Source: Cryptomeria japonica (lineage: Eukaryota; Streptophyta; Pinopsida; Cupressales; Cupressaceae). Taken from it: 64,000 nt of DNA. Under the pieces are notes generated by a model that was given only the letters and a program-made list of their open reading frames with translations, did not search any database and was not told the origin of the DNA. Positions 45,555 through 57,279 of this stretch are shown here, in pieces (the first letter of the stretch is position 1; each line of letters starts with the position of its first letter). The translations under genes and the position numbers were made by a program. The DNA lies in the NCBI RefSeq assembly GCF_030272615.1, contig NC_081411.1:39981140-40045139 (forward strand), given 5' to 3'.

Positions 45555-46427
45555 TGTTTGGAAAATGGTGTCTCAACCTTGCATTTACATGAGGTTAATA
45601 TTTATGGTAAGTTTTCATTTGAGTACGAAATGGTACAAAATTCTCTCTGAAGCTTTTGGTTAGCTAGATAAGCATTTCAGTAAAGTTACGTCAAAATATC
45701 ATAGCTAGTTTTGAAGATATTAAATTTTCCATTTGGAGGGGTCTAATGAAATGTTTAAATTTTATTTTGAATACTTTAGAAGGCCCAAAATGTCTTGAAA
45801 AGTGGGCTTAAATGGTGTAGCGGTTTACGAGGAAATAGAGTACTTCACGAGCTTTTTGATGCTTCAAATGATTCATCAATAGGACACACACTTCTCAAGT
45901 TATGGCCTCTCGAAATGTGTACACCTGAAATAGGAAATATAAAATACATCAAACACATAAATGAGTTGTAAACAGGGAGGGACATGTCTTAGGGCATCTA
46001 GAAGGGAGATAAAGTTGGCTACACCTTATTGGGTGGTTTTAGCCAATGGTTTTGTAATACTGTTTGATGTTTTTTTGTATTGTATCTCCTATATATGATG
46101 TGTGTGAGATAGAGGTTGTGTGTAAGAGTCTTATAGATATTGAGTTACCTTTGAATCTATGATTAGTGGTACTCCTATGAAGATATTACTCTGCAAGTAT
46201 ATTGTAATCTGTTTTGATTATGGAATAATATATAAGGTGGCTTTTGGAGTATGGGGTTTTTCTCCCGAAAGGGTTTTCCCCATGAAAATTAATATGTTAT
46301 GGTTTGAATGTTATTATATCAATTTTTTATTTTTTTTGTAACTGTTTTGACAATCTGTAAAATTTTTTGCATTACCCTCCTCTCAAGGTTAGTTTAGGAA
46401 ATTGTTTCGCTACTTAACTTCATTACA
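45555..46427 (+). repeat. Copia-C 3' LTR
   Basis: Starts TGTTTGGAAAATGGTGTC and ends ACTTCATTACA. It aligns with 40534-41426 throughout but with many base changes. No strong polypurine tract is seen just before it. Confidence 0.93.
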
Positions 46428-46807
46428 ATATGTGGTTCTAAGGGGTCACACATGTGTTACAACACATGTTTGACCCCTTAGGACCATATATGACCCCTTA
46501 TGACACTATGTGACCCCAAGGGGTATGTTGTACACACTAGGATGTTATAAGGCATCATATGTGGTCCTAAGGGGTAACACATGTGTTAGAACACATGTGT
46601 GACCACTTCAGACCACATCTGACCACTTTGTTAGAACACGTGTGACCACTTCAAACCACATATGACCGCTTATGACACCATGTGATCCTCAGGGGTATCT
46701 TGTACACACTAGCATGTTATAAGAGGTCACACATGTGTGACCACTTTGGACCACATATGACCCCTTAAGACACCATGTGATCCTCAGGGTTATGTTGTAA
46801 AAACTAG
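46428..46807. repeat. Palindromic satellite array, right part
   Basis: This continues the array at 38960-40533 after Copia-C, with the same ACCACATATGACC and CCTAAGGGGT words. It is cut at 46808 by the Tat-3 LTR within a TTGTAAAAACTAGG phrase of the unit. Confidence 0.88.
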
Positions 46808-48370
46808 GTGTTAGATAGTTCAAATAACCGGAAGACAACTAAGAGGGGGGGTGAATTAGTTGTCACAGATTACAGGAACTATAGTCACACAAATCTATCC
46901 ATTTAATTAAATGAATATTTACTATTTATTTGATTAATAAACCCACTAGCCAACAGTTAATTAAATTAACATTTAATTAATTCATCCTCAACCATTCTCT
47001 TATTAATTGAATAAATTATTCAATTAATTCATTAAACCAAATTTGCAATCAATTAAATGAATAAATCCTATTTATTTAATTTAATCCACTTTCTTCTTTC
47101 AAATAAATAAATAAAACATGTATTTAAATCATTAAATCCCCCCCACTTGCATTCTCTGACAAATGCAAGTTGCAACCACAATTGAAATAAATTAATTTTA
47201 TTTTAATTTAAATCCTATTTTGCCTCACCCACCAAACCACTTGCAATCCTAAATCCCCTTCTAGACTCTTCTAACCATTTTCTAACCCCTCCTAATTAGC
47301 CTAATTTCATTTCCTAAATATTGTCACATTCCTAGGTAATTTGGAGTCACTTCTCAAAGCCTTCAAAGTCTTTGAAAAAAATTTAATGCTTTATGTGTTC
47401 AACAAGCTAACCTCTAAAGTCTTCCAAACCACTAATGGCTCTTACATGACCATTAATGGATCTTACATAACCATTTATGGTTAAATCCACTTGCCTCCAT
47501 GGTTATAGACTTTCCCTCTAACTCAACCCTCATTTAACCCGTGTCTCTTCAAGCATTTATTGCTTTGACCATGGTTATCCTCACTAACTCTTGCAAAAGA
47601 GTTTATCCATTGGCTAAAGGCATTATTTATTGGATAATGGCTTTATTCATTCAACTTGACGTTAACCTTACCTCACAAGTTAACCATCAAGTCATGTCAA
47701 GCATTTAATGCTTCTTTCCTCTCCCCTCAACCCATCTCATGTTGGCATTTGTCATCCTGAGATTGGGTTGAAATCCCTCACATGGATCATAAACCCATCA
47801 ATACTGACCCTTGTTGAGCTTACTCAATCTCAACCATCCATTGCTCCATTTTACCTATAAATAGAGCTCACATTCCTCATTTTCAGATCCTCAAGCATTC
47901 TCAAGCACATCTATAATCCTGAAATATTGTATGCATCTAACTTATAGTGATTTTTAGAGAGCATTTAGCATAATCATCTATATTTGTCATTTGGCTAAAA
48001 TTAATATTAGATAATTAGATAATATATCATTTTAGCTTGTTCACATTTGCATTCTCATAATCATCCATTCTACAATCTTGAACCTCCATAAGACATCCAA
48101 AATAGTGCAAAAAGCTACTGAGAGCTACAGTCATTTGGGAACTTGGAGAGGAGAGGAACAAGGGAGGAGAAGCTACATGCATGGTGGAAGGCATTTGGAG
48201 ATGTCTTAGAGCATTTATTTTCTTTGTTAAGCTCTCTACTTTTCTTTTAGTGTCTCTCTTGATAGGCTTGCTTAGGATAGTAATTGATTTCCAATTCACT
48301 AACACTAACACTTGTTTGTTTCTTGTTTGTTTGTGTTTGTCATCCTAACCATCCTTTTTGTGGAGCATCA
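46808..48370 (+). repeat. Tat-3 5' LTR
   Basis: It starts TGTTAGATAGTTC and ends GGAGCATCA, two bases before the primer site. An early G-run is flanked by CAACTAA and TTAGTTG (46837-46865). An AT-rich TTAATTAAAT block follows, like that in the Tat-2 LTR. The TATA box CTATAAATAG is at 47855-47864. The second LTR copy is not in the window, so the left limit rests on the TG and on the satellite junction. Confidence 0.78.
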
Positions 48371-48372
48371 TT

Positions 48373-48408
48373 TGGTGAACCTGACATGAATCGAACACGC
48401 AACCTCTC
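48373..48408 (+). other. Tat-3 primer binding site, tRNA-Trp, unusually long match
   Basis: It begins TGGTGAACCTGACATGAATC and continues to CGAACACGCAACCT. On the - strand this is the 3' end of plant tRNA-Trp from the T arm through CCA. Against the tRNA-Trp sequence I recall, the match extends about 33 bases with two differences (C-to-T and G-to-A), where 12-18 is usual. It is not a tRNA gene, because the 5' half is missing. Confidence 0.8.
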
Positions 48409-49073
48409 GATATCTTTTTTTGAAAACTACTAATTTTTTCAATGTTTTAATTGACACACATGTCATGCTTTAGCACTATTGTTCATGCTCTAGCACCTTC
48501 AAAAGTGGGCACTTTAGCTCTATTGTTCTTTATAATAGCGCTATTGTCTCTCAACTAGTGCTATTGTCTTTCTTTTAGGGCTATTGACCATTAAATAGCA
48601 CTATCATTCCTAGTTTTAGCGCTTGCAACTCGCTGTTTGATAGAATTAAATTTGTTTGACAGAGCTCTTTTAACACTATTGTCTCTTTTTTTAGCGTGCT
48701 TCCACTTCTTTTAGTGCTTTCGTTGGTTATTTAGCGCTTCTGTTTCTACATGGAGTAGCGCTATTGTAACAAAGAGTTATAAAAAACTTTCCTTGTAACT
48801 GAAAAAACAAAAATATTAGGCATGTAGAAGCCCACCAAACATGTGGATTTTACTAACTTGTTATCTTTTGTGCAGGTTTAGACTAACCCTGTTTTTGTAG
48901 GATTTTAAAAAAAAAAAGGCTTAGGAAGTAAATTGATTTATGTTGCTAACTTTGTCTTTAAAGTTAGGATAAAATGAATGAACACTTTCTTGTCTTGGCT
49001 AAAATCAACTTCACTTCCATTTTGGGCTCTTAAAAAGAATCACACATTTTGTTTTGAGCTTGTAAAAAAAATC
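48409..49073 (+). other. Tat-3 leader, first part
   Basis: No gene. 48460-48780 carries about twelve copies of a word like TAGCGCTATTGT at 20-40-base spacing. The leader continues at 53640 after the insertion. Confidence 0.75.
48460..48780 (+). repeat. AGCGCTATTGTC-type short repeats in the Tat-3 leader
   Basis: TAGCACTATTGTTC, TAGCTCTATTGTTC, TAGCGCTATTGTC, TAGTGCTATTGTC, TAGGGCTATTGAC, TTAACACTATTGTC, TTAGCGCTTC and GTAGCGCTATTGT are readable. The core AGCGCT is itself a palindrome. Variation is mainly at the CG. Confidence 0.8.
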
Positions 49074-50924
49074 TCATTTGGAATGCCCCTACCCTAGTCG
49101 GACTTGTAAAACCTGTTTGACCTTGATTGACTTCCTATGTGGCATTCTTGAATGGTAGGTTAACCGTGATGCAATGTGTAGTTTAGATAATATAAATAAT
49201 TGTGCATACCTATTATTGTGCTCTTGCATCGATTCTTGTGTAAATGTAATTGTTTCCTAACTCTTGTGATAAATCTCGAGCTAACGCCTTCATTGAATAT
49301 GTATATGTATATGTATGCTTGCGTGATTCATGGGTGCAGGAGATTGCAGGTACAACACCGCCTAGGGCGAGGTTCATCTCCTTCGGGATTCGCAGGGTTG
49401 AGTAAACCTCCTCCATCCTCAGAATTCGGATTTGGGGGTCATAGAACTCTTGTCTTGCCTTAGCCATGGTCAGGTGAGCATCGTGTGTGGTTCGTGGGGC
49501 TTTCTTTTCATTGGGTTGCATGTCATGTGATTTGGTGGACTTCCTCGGTTTGTGTGCCTTGCGCGGGGTAAGTGGAGTTTGTTATCCTAAGTATTTAATT
49601 CAATTTAATGTGTGGATGTACGTATTAGTAATTTAGAAATTTAAAATAGGTAGTTTTCTTTTATATGATTAATCATTAATTTAAGAGATCGCTTTATTTA
49701 TATTTGTAGCAAGCTTTAGCAATTAAATTGAATTAATGTGTTCATTTATGCATTAGTAGTTGAGAAATTAAAATAAATAGGTTTCCTTCATGAGATTAGT
49801 CATTTATTAAAAAGATCGCTTTATTATGTTGTAGCGAGTTAATTTAATAGTTAATTTTTAAAATAACGAAATTCAATGAGTTATGCATTTTAGAAAGGAA
49901 AGATTTAAAGTCATTGGGAAATAGAAATAAATTAATCATTTTCGTATTTTGTAAGAGAAAGGGTAAATTTTATTATTTCAAAGAAATTATTTTTTTTACT
50001 TGTAAAGTTGATATAGTATAAAAGATTGATTTTTGGAAATTTAAATTAATCTAAATGCTTTACCCTGGTCAATAGTTTCGAAATATAATGTAGGCCTAAA
50101 TTAATATTGAGAAATTAAAATTTAAAACTAAATAAGAGAAAGAAGCTTTTTAATTTTAATTAGAAAAGCGGGTTAGATTTATTGAGTAGTGGAAAAGAAT
50201 GATTTCCATTTTCATTTTCTTTTATTTTAAAAATAAATGCTTAAATTCGAAATTGGAAATTAGGTCAGAAAGAGGGGTTTCCAATTTAACCTAGTTTTTG
50301 GAAATATTTTGGGGGTTCTTCTTTTTGGATTTTTTTTTGGAGAAGAAAGAAAATGGTTTTGGAAGGGAGATTGGGGATGGGGAGAAAATGGAGTTTTGCT
50401 TTGAGTTGCAGGTGGAGCTCTCCTTCAAAGTCTTGCCCGGAATGCGATACAAGGTAGGATTCCAGCTTACCCTCTTATTTATTTGTTGAATAAAAAAAAA
50501 ATTGGTGATTGAATGTTCTCCATGAAATGCTGGAAAAAGAAATGATAATACCCATGAATGTTTTTAGGATTTAGTTTTAGTTTCTTTTTGAAAGCTTGGT
50601 TGTTCTTGGATTCAAGGTTTGATATGGTTTCTTGAACATTTTGAAGAGAGAAAACTAAAAGAAAAAAAGAAGAGAAACTGTTAAAAATCCCTCTCGTTTT
50701 GACTGTAAATAAATAAATAAAAAAATGTATATCAAAACTGTGGTTTTCATTGCTACTTTGGCCATGTTTATTTTTCTTTAAAAAAAAAAAAATTTATTAT
50801 CAAATGGGGCGTTAGGGTTTGGCAGGCAGAGGAGCTGAGGCTCAACTCGCGCCGCCATTTCCCCCCCCTCTTCCCTTTTCCTTGCAGCTCGCAGTTCTTC
50901 CTGCGACCACATTGTGGTCCATAG

Positions 50925-51135
50925 GGACCTGCGTCCATAATGTGGGCTGCAGGGACCCGCGTCCACAACGTGGGCCGCAGGGGACCCGCGTCCACACTGT
51001 GGGCTGCAAGGAAACCTGGGACCACAGTGCGGCTCACAGGACCTGCGTCCACATTGTGGGCCGCAGGGAACCTGCGACCACAGTGTTGTTTCACAGGACT
51101 TGCGTCCACACTGTGGGCTGCAGGGACCTACGTGT
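50925..51135 (+). repeat. GC-rich minisatellite of about 29-bp units
   Basis: About seven to eight units of the form CCTGCGTCCACANTGTGGG plus CNGCAGGGA. Alternate units differ (GTCC or GACC; GGGCTGCAG or GGCTCACAG). The inner CCACANTGTGG is a palindrome. Open frames across it are a by-product of the repeat. Confidence 0.88.
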
Positions 51136-51366
51136 TGGTCCCTCCCACTCCCGTGATGGGAGGTGGGACCCGTAGGCTAGGTTCCCAAATAAAATAAAAT
51201 TTGTTTTACGTTTCTTTTATATTTTTTTTTAAAAATAAAAATAATATTAACATTGATAAAAAAATTAAAAAAAAGCCATGGGGGTATGAATAAAAGAAGT
51301 TTGTAATATAATTGTAGAAAAATCTATTTTATATAGATTTAGATTTTGGTTGCTAAATATTATTAC

Positions 51367-51367
<1 letters not shown>

Positions 51368-51394
<27 letters not shown>
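51368..51394. repeat. TA microsatellite
   Basis: About 13 uninterrupted TA units within an AT-rich stretch of the giant LTR. Confidence 0.85.
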
Positions 51395-51397
<3 letters not shown>

Positions 51398-53639
51398 TAA
51401 TGAAGATTGCATAATTTTTTTTAATTTGTAGATTAATTAAATTTTATTAATCTTGGATTATTAAACTTATATTAATGAACATTTAATTTTGGAACCCATT
51501 TCTAATAGGGAAGTAATCTTTGGAAAAGAGATTAAATAATGTCTTTATTTGAAGATCTTTGAAATAAAATACTTTTGTTAACGTTTGGTAATATATTATA
51601 ATAAGAAGTCTTTCTGGAATATGTATTGTCTTTCGTTGGAATGATAAAGAACGGCCGGGAGTTTTTAGGAATGAAATACCAAAGTATAGGAGTGTATGGA
51701 ATATGAATCTAAATTTATCTTCATATATTTTGTTATTACTTCAATGATATGCTAGTAGAATGAATGTAAATTTGATATCGTATCGGTTTAAAAAAAATTG
51801 TTGTAAGTTTAAGTTCCGTATTTGCCTTGTTTAAAGTGGTGGCAAACCTTGATGTATTTGTTTTGGACCCTGTCGTTGTTGAAATTGGGGCACCTATTTA
51901 AGTCTTAGGTCTCTAAATAGAGTATTGTCGGGCAATGGACCTTGTACTTTCTTTTAGCATGCTCAGCTGGATCCACCTCTAGGTGGAAATCATTAGGATT
52001 TATAGACCAAAGTGGTCATTTGTATATTGGTTGCGTTCACCTAAGAGGTAAAGATGTAAAAGACATGTAATTATGTATTCCTAACTATATTGAATGTCAG
52101 AGGGGTCTTGCAGTTGAGCAGACCCAGAGATGTAGCCCTTTAGGTGTGAACTCCGAGATCATATCCGTGTTATGTGATGCCTTGTTTCTTTATTTCATTT
52201 ATAAGTTATCATGTATGGTTGCTTTTCATAAGAGTATGATGGGAATTTAATGAAGCTAAATCAAAGTGCAAGAAAATTAGACATCTGGATAAATGTAGTA
52301 ATCAGGTTCATAAAACATTGTAAATTATGATTATGGAAAAGTATTTGGTTTATGTTAAATAAAAGAAGTAATAGTGGAATGAATATCGCTAGGTTACCAC
52401 TATTGTTTTAGCTTGATATAAGTTGGTAAATTGGACGACTGAGAATGGGAAACAAAGTTAGAATTAATGTCATAATTTCTAGATTTAAATCTAAAGGGTG
52501 AACCGCATATAGGTATTTACCTTTTTACCTTAGTTAATGAGCATCTCCATGTTAGTTATATTTCACTATATTGGATGAATTTGTCTAGTTATTTCTGTTT
52601 TAATCTTAACAAATAATCCTTACCAGATTAATTTGATAATTGGGTGAACTCAACTAGTTATCCATATTATAACCCTATTAAATGTAATTCTTTATGATTA
52701 GCTAAATTTGAACTGTAAGGGGAAGGATTCAATTAGTTGTTTATATCTTAATCTTAGCAAATGTATCTCTCCATATTAACTTTATTGTAACTAAAAAGAG
52801 TGACACACATTAAGTTATTTGTATTGTGATCCTAATGGATGAACATCACTACGAACATATATTTTAATCCTGTAATAATGAATATCATCTTGCCAACTAT
52901 ATTTTAATCAAAGGGATGAACCCATGTGTTCCTAATACATTTTCACCTTAATGAATTGAGTCCATCTATTAGCACTATTAAAGCTTCAATGAATGAACTC
53001 TATGGCTTCTTGCATCTTATCCTCCATAAAAGAACTTAGACTCATTAGTTGGTTAGGCTTAAACTCAAATGAAGGAACCTCGCTCTATTAATGGTAGTTT
53101 AATCCTTAATGAATGAATCACATCTTATTAACCATACTTTTAATTATAAAGGATGATAACAATTGTGGGTGGTTACCTTAAACCCAAATGAATGAACTTC
53201 ATGATATTAGTCGTATTGAACCTTAAGGGAGGCCTCTTAAATTAATTAGGTTTTAAAGTGCATTGAGTAAATAACCACGCGATGGCCTCCTATCCACCCA
53301 AAATAAATGAATGCTTCCTAAAATTCTAGGATGTCAAATTATTGAGCACATATATAACCATGTCTTATGCATTATCTTGTAATTAAGGTATCCAACTTAT
53401 TGGATCAATTGACGTGAGTTGATTCAGGAGTAAGGTTACGTAATCGCATTGGGAAACTCCTTAGGTTCGTTTAGCCTTCTGTTGTGTTATCTAAGTTTTA
53501 GATGACTCCTAATTATCTTAATGTTGTAACTTATTATTCACGCTCTTAACTATTATTATAAAAAAAAAAATATTTACACTCTGTTTGAGTGTTTTTAACT
53601 TAAACCCTTAGGGGTTTCCTGGCGGGGCATTACATCATT

Positions 53640-55497
53640 TGTCAAGGTAAAAAAAACCACAAATTCAAAACCCAACAAAATTTCTTTTTGCAAGATAGGA
53701 ACAATCTTTATTTTGGTGCTTAAAATCAACAAAACAAATTTTATTTTTTGCATCAACTTAAACAAATCACAACCCACACTTCATTTTGGGCAAGTTTAAA
53801 AAGAACAAACCATTTTTCTTTCAAGTTCAATCGATTTACTTCAAGCAAAACATGTTCTCAATTCAGTTGAGTGGGATTTCAAATTCCTAGATTACCAAAC
53901 ATTTTGCCTTGAAGTTAAAAAGAACACCATTTTTGTTGGAGCAACATCTCCAAATAGTTAGACCACATTGCTATATTTTGGTTAAAAACTACAAGTGTTT
54001 TTGGTGATTGGCACACTTGTGCAAATTTTGTTGAGTGGTCCTACTTCTAACACACAATATCCTCTCCCTTAGCTTTCATGGTCCTAGGCGCAAGAGAAAA
54101 GTGTTCATAACACTCAAAATTTTATCTTTTTAAGAGAGGCCTGCCAAGAGACACATCACTCTTGGGAATGACCTTGTGCAATAAATCCTTCGAGCCGCTA
54201 TAAAAATCAGGTGTGAGCAAAAGCTGTAGCCTTGGGTATAGTTGTTCCTATAGTGTAACTTTCCGAAAGGACATATGGGCCCCACCAAAAGTTACAAGGC
54301 TCTTAAGTGAGTTACTGTAGAATGAACTTATGTCAAAAAACATCCAAAATTACTAGACACCTTTTTATATATAAACCCATCCGTTCTATTGATTGAGGAT
54401 ATTTGTGATAAATTCAGTGCAAGAGCATAGATGGTTTTGCTCCCAAGATACTCACCATACATATTTTCTTGAGTAGAAACAGAGCTTTTTGAAAGGCTAC
54501 TTGTAGCTGGATAAAAGTGGTGACTACCCCATCATAGGGATCATCTATCTGTTATACTCGCACAAGACTTAGTATATCACATCCTTACCTGCTATGATAG
54601 AATTCATAAGGTATGTAGTACCAAAGTTGAAGAAATATCAAGATGTGGGCTGAAATTGTCGCAATTTGACCTTAGGGATAAAATGTGTTTGAAGTGTCTT
54701 CATTTTGTGTCAGACCAATGATAAAATTGAGCCAACTTCAGGATTTTGGAAAAACATACACAAAAAACATTGGAAAAGGGATCAAAAAGTTCAAAGATTG
54801 GGTTGATTTAGACCCACACTTATTTGTGCCTTTTGAGGCAACATTATTGTGTTTGTGTGCTTGATGTGTTTTATTTGATCAAGAGTCTTTGAACCACAAA
54901 GCTTTTACTCAATATAGAGCTTTGAATTATCATAAAAACAAAGGAGGCAAAATCAATCTTGCCTTCTTTCTAGACATATGTATTACATATAACATAGCTC
55001 AAGAAGAACCACCAACCCCCGAGAGAGAAGATGAAGAATTTATCCCATATGTAACATAAAGTTTTTATTGAAGTTCCTATCCATTCTCACACTCATACAT
55101 CATCAATCCATTCCAACTCTCAAAACATAAAAAGGTCTTATCCTATGTTCTTTTTAGATATTGCTTGAATCAAAACAGCACATCACTTTTTTGAGTGTCT
55201 CTACATCTAGGATAAACTCATCCTAAGAGGCATTTCTACGCAGGTTAAAACTAGTCTATGAGTGCATCCTCTCATTTCTAGGTAGTTGGGTTTGTAACAC
55301 ATCTCAAACCTTGCTATACCTTATCATATCAAACATTGTTAACAAACACAACAAGCAATTCATAGAAGGACTTTGGTAACATCAAACCTTTAGTGTTATA
55401 GATCCATATGCTAAACACTTCACCAATCATTTATCTCTCATTCCATCACCAACTCATAATCATTTTCACCAAACTTCAACAACAACTTTCAAACAAA
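53640..55497 (+). other. Tat-3 leader, second part
   Basis: No gene is supported in about 1.86 kb before the gag ATG. It is AT-rich and joins smoothly with 49073 once the insertion and one TCATT are removed (both sides carry GGGCTCTTAAAAAGAA/GGGCAAGTTTAAAAAGAAC-type phrases). Confidence 0.7.
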
Positions 55498-57279
55498 ATG
55501 GCTCAAACCAGATCAAGGACTAGACAAATAGAAATCGAAGAAGAAGAGGAGGAAAATCTCAATGAATTCCAAGAAGCCCTTGGAGGAAATGCAAATGATG
55601 AAAATCCTAGTACTCCAACTCCTAAAGCAATAGAAAGGGCACAACACAATCCCCTCTTCAATCGACTTTTTGATGAGATCCTCAAAAATAACACTGATGC
55701 TCATTTTTTGAGAATTGCTCAAGAGGGAGGCAAACTACCCTCTGATTTTGATACCGCAAAATTACGGAAAGTATCAGAACACCATAGTCGTAATGAGGGT
55801 GGAAGATGTTGAGATAACTTCAGATATGACCTTAATCAAGGAAATCCCCCACCACCTCCTCCTCCTAATGACATTGACATGTTGAGGCAACAAGTCGAGA
55901 ATCTAGCCCAACAACTCCACAATGGTGTGAAAAGTACCCAATTTTTACTTTAAGAAATTTGTCCCTATCCCTTTTATAGGAATTTACATATGCCACATTT
56001 TTCCATGAGGGTTTGAAACACCTAAGTTTGAAAAGTATCAGGGAAAAGGAGACCCTAGAGATCATGTCAGGGAATTTCACTCAGCTTGCCTAGAAGTGGA
56101 ATATGAAGACACGTATCTAATGCACCTCTTTTCTCAGAGTTTGGGAGGGACAAGCACACAATGGTTTTCCCAACTAACAGGCAGCATTAGGACATTCAAA
56201 GAATTGGTCCAACATTTCATCGCATATTATTCACACAACATAGAATGCAATGTTACCATGGCAGATCTGTGTAATACCAAGCAAAAAATAGGGGAGATAT
56301 TTTCAGCCTTCCTGCAACAGTGGAGACAACTATCTAGTAGGCTTTCTCTTCATCTACCTGAACGAGAGCTAGTGGAAATATTTATTTCCAACTTGAACTA
56401 TGAAATAGAATTCCACCTAGACATGAAGGGCACAAAATCCTTTGCTAACATGATCAACCAAGGGTTAAAATGTGAATGAGCCCTCATTAAAAAAGGACTT
56501 ATCAAGATATACAATGAACCAAAAGATGGCCTTCACCTGCACTTTAACAGTGATAAACCCAACTTATGGAATTAAAAAAAAAACATCGTCAATGACAGGG
56601 TTGTAGATGCAAGGACTATAAAGAGTGCACAACCCATGGTCTGATTGGGGGGCAAAAACCCCCTCCTAAAAACAAGATGGTTTCTCCTCCACAAAATCAA
56701 GGACACAATGCACCTTAAGAGGAACCGAGACAAGGACAACAAAATTATAAACCAAAATGTACATACACTCCCTTAGGGGAACCTATTGAAATAGTGTTAC
56801 GTCAATTGGTCTCTTCAAATCTGGTGACCTTACCAAAGACATCTAACTACAAACCTTAGGTCAAACCTCCATGGTGGAGAGATAACGAACATTGTGAATT
56901 CCACCAAGGGAAAGGACATAAAACAAGTAACTGTCAAAGAGTAAAAGATCTTGTTGAGCATCTTATTGACCAAGGAGAGATAGAAATTGAAGGACATGAC
57001 CCAAAAACCTCAAATAATGATCATCTCATGTTTAAGATATCGCTTCCATCACAAGATCAAAGGGGTCCTTCCACTTCAGGGTGAAACACAAATACCATTG
57101 ATTATATGTGAGCCACCTATAATTACACTGTGAATCACCTATCTGATGCCGATGAACAAATTGTAACCATTACCATCAAAGATCCAGGCCCTACCTGCAA
57201 TATTGTTACGCGTCGTAGCAAGATCACCATTACAGCAGCTCCACAAGGCACAACCTCCATCCCAAAGTAATATAACCTT
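55498..57279 (+). pseudogene. gag: Tat-3 gag
   Basis: The start is placed at the ATG at 55498, giving MAQTRSRTRQIEIEEEEEEN, parallel to MVETRSQ... of Tat-2, rather than the in-frame codon at 55408. A TGA at 55810-55812 and a TAA near 55951 interrupt the N-terminal part. After a frameshift near 56000, the capsid domain runs KYQGKGDPRDHVREFHSACL, then STQWFSQLTGSIRTFKELVQ and LCNTKQKIGEIFSAFLQQW to TGA 56477-56479 (Arg in register). The zinc knuckle CEFHQGKGHKTSNC is at 56893-56934. Gag would form the particle. Confidence 0.9.

Larger units (their letters stand above)
40534..46427 (+). mobile_element. Copia-C: complete Ty1/copia element in the palindromic satellite
   Basis: LTRs are at 40534-41426 (893 bp) and 45555-46427 (873 bp), with a perfect ATATG duplication (40529-40533, 46428-46432). 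Removing the element and one ATATG restores a normal satellite unit. The primer site, gag, protease, integrase, RT and RNase H are in copia order. The LTRs are clearly more diverged than those of Copia-A, and coding is broken by many stops and several frameshifts, so it is older. Coding features (MWIPKMEDLL, LLNKIFLRKRLYSLK) place it near the Tork/TNT group. That subgroup call is tentative. Confidence 0.95.
49079..53634 (+). mobile_element. 4.56-kb TG..CA insertion in the Tat-3 leader, probably a giant solo LTR
   Basis: The perfect TCATT duplication is at 49074-49078 and 53635-53639. The ends are TGGAATGCCCC and GGGGCATTACA, an 11-bp inverted pair with one mismatch, like the TGTAAYRCCCC termini of Tekay/Del-type chromovirus LTRs. 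No gag or pol sequence and no internal LTR pair is seen in 4.5 kb. Tekay/Del LTRs can reach several kilobases, so a solo LTR is the simplest reading. A large non-coding derivative is the alternative. It contains a GC-rich minisatellite and a TA run. Confidence 0.75.

Noticed and set aside
48373-48408. tRNA-Trp gene
   Set aside because: Only the 3' half is present on the - strand, ending in an encoded CCA, and it sits two bases after an LTR end. It is a primer site.
50768-51175. Open frames on both strands of 110-118 codons
   Set aside because: They read across the GC-rich minisatellite. The repeated protein phrases are a by-product of the DNA repeat.
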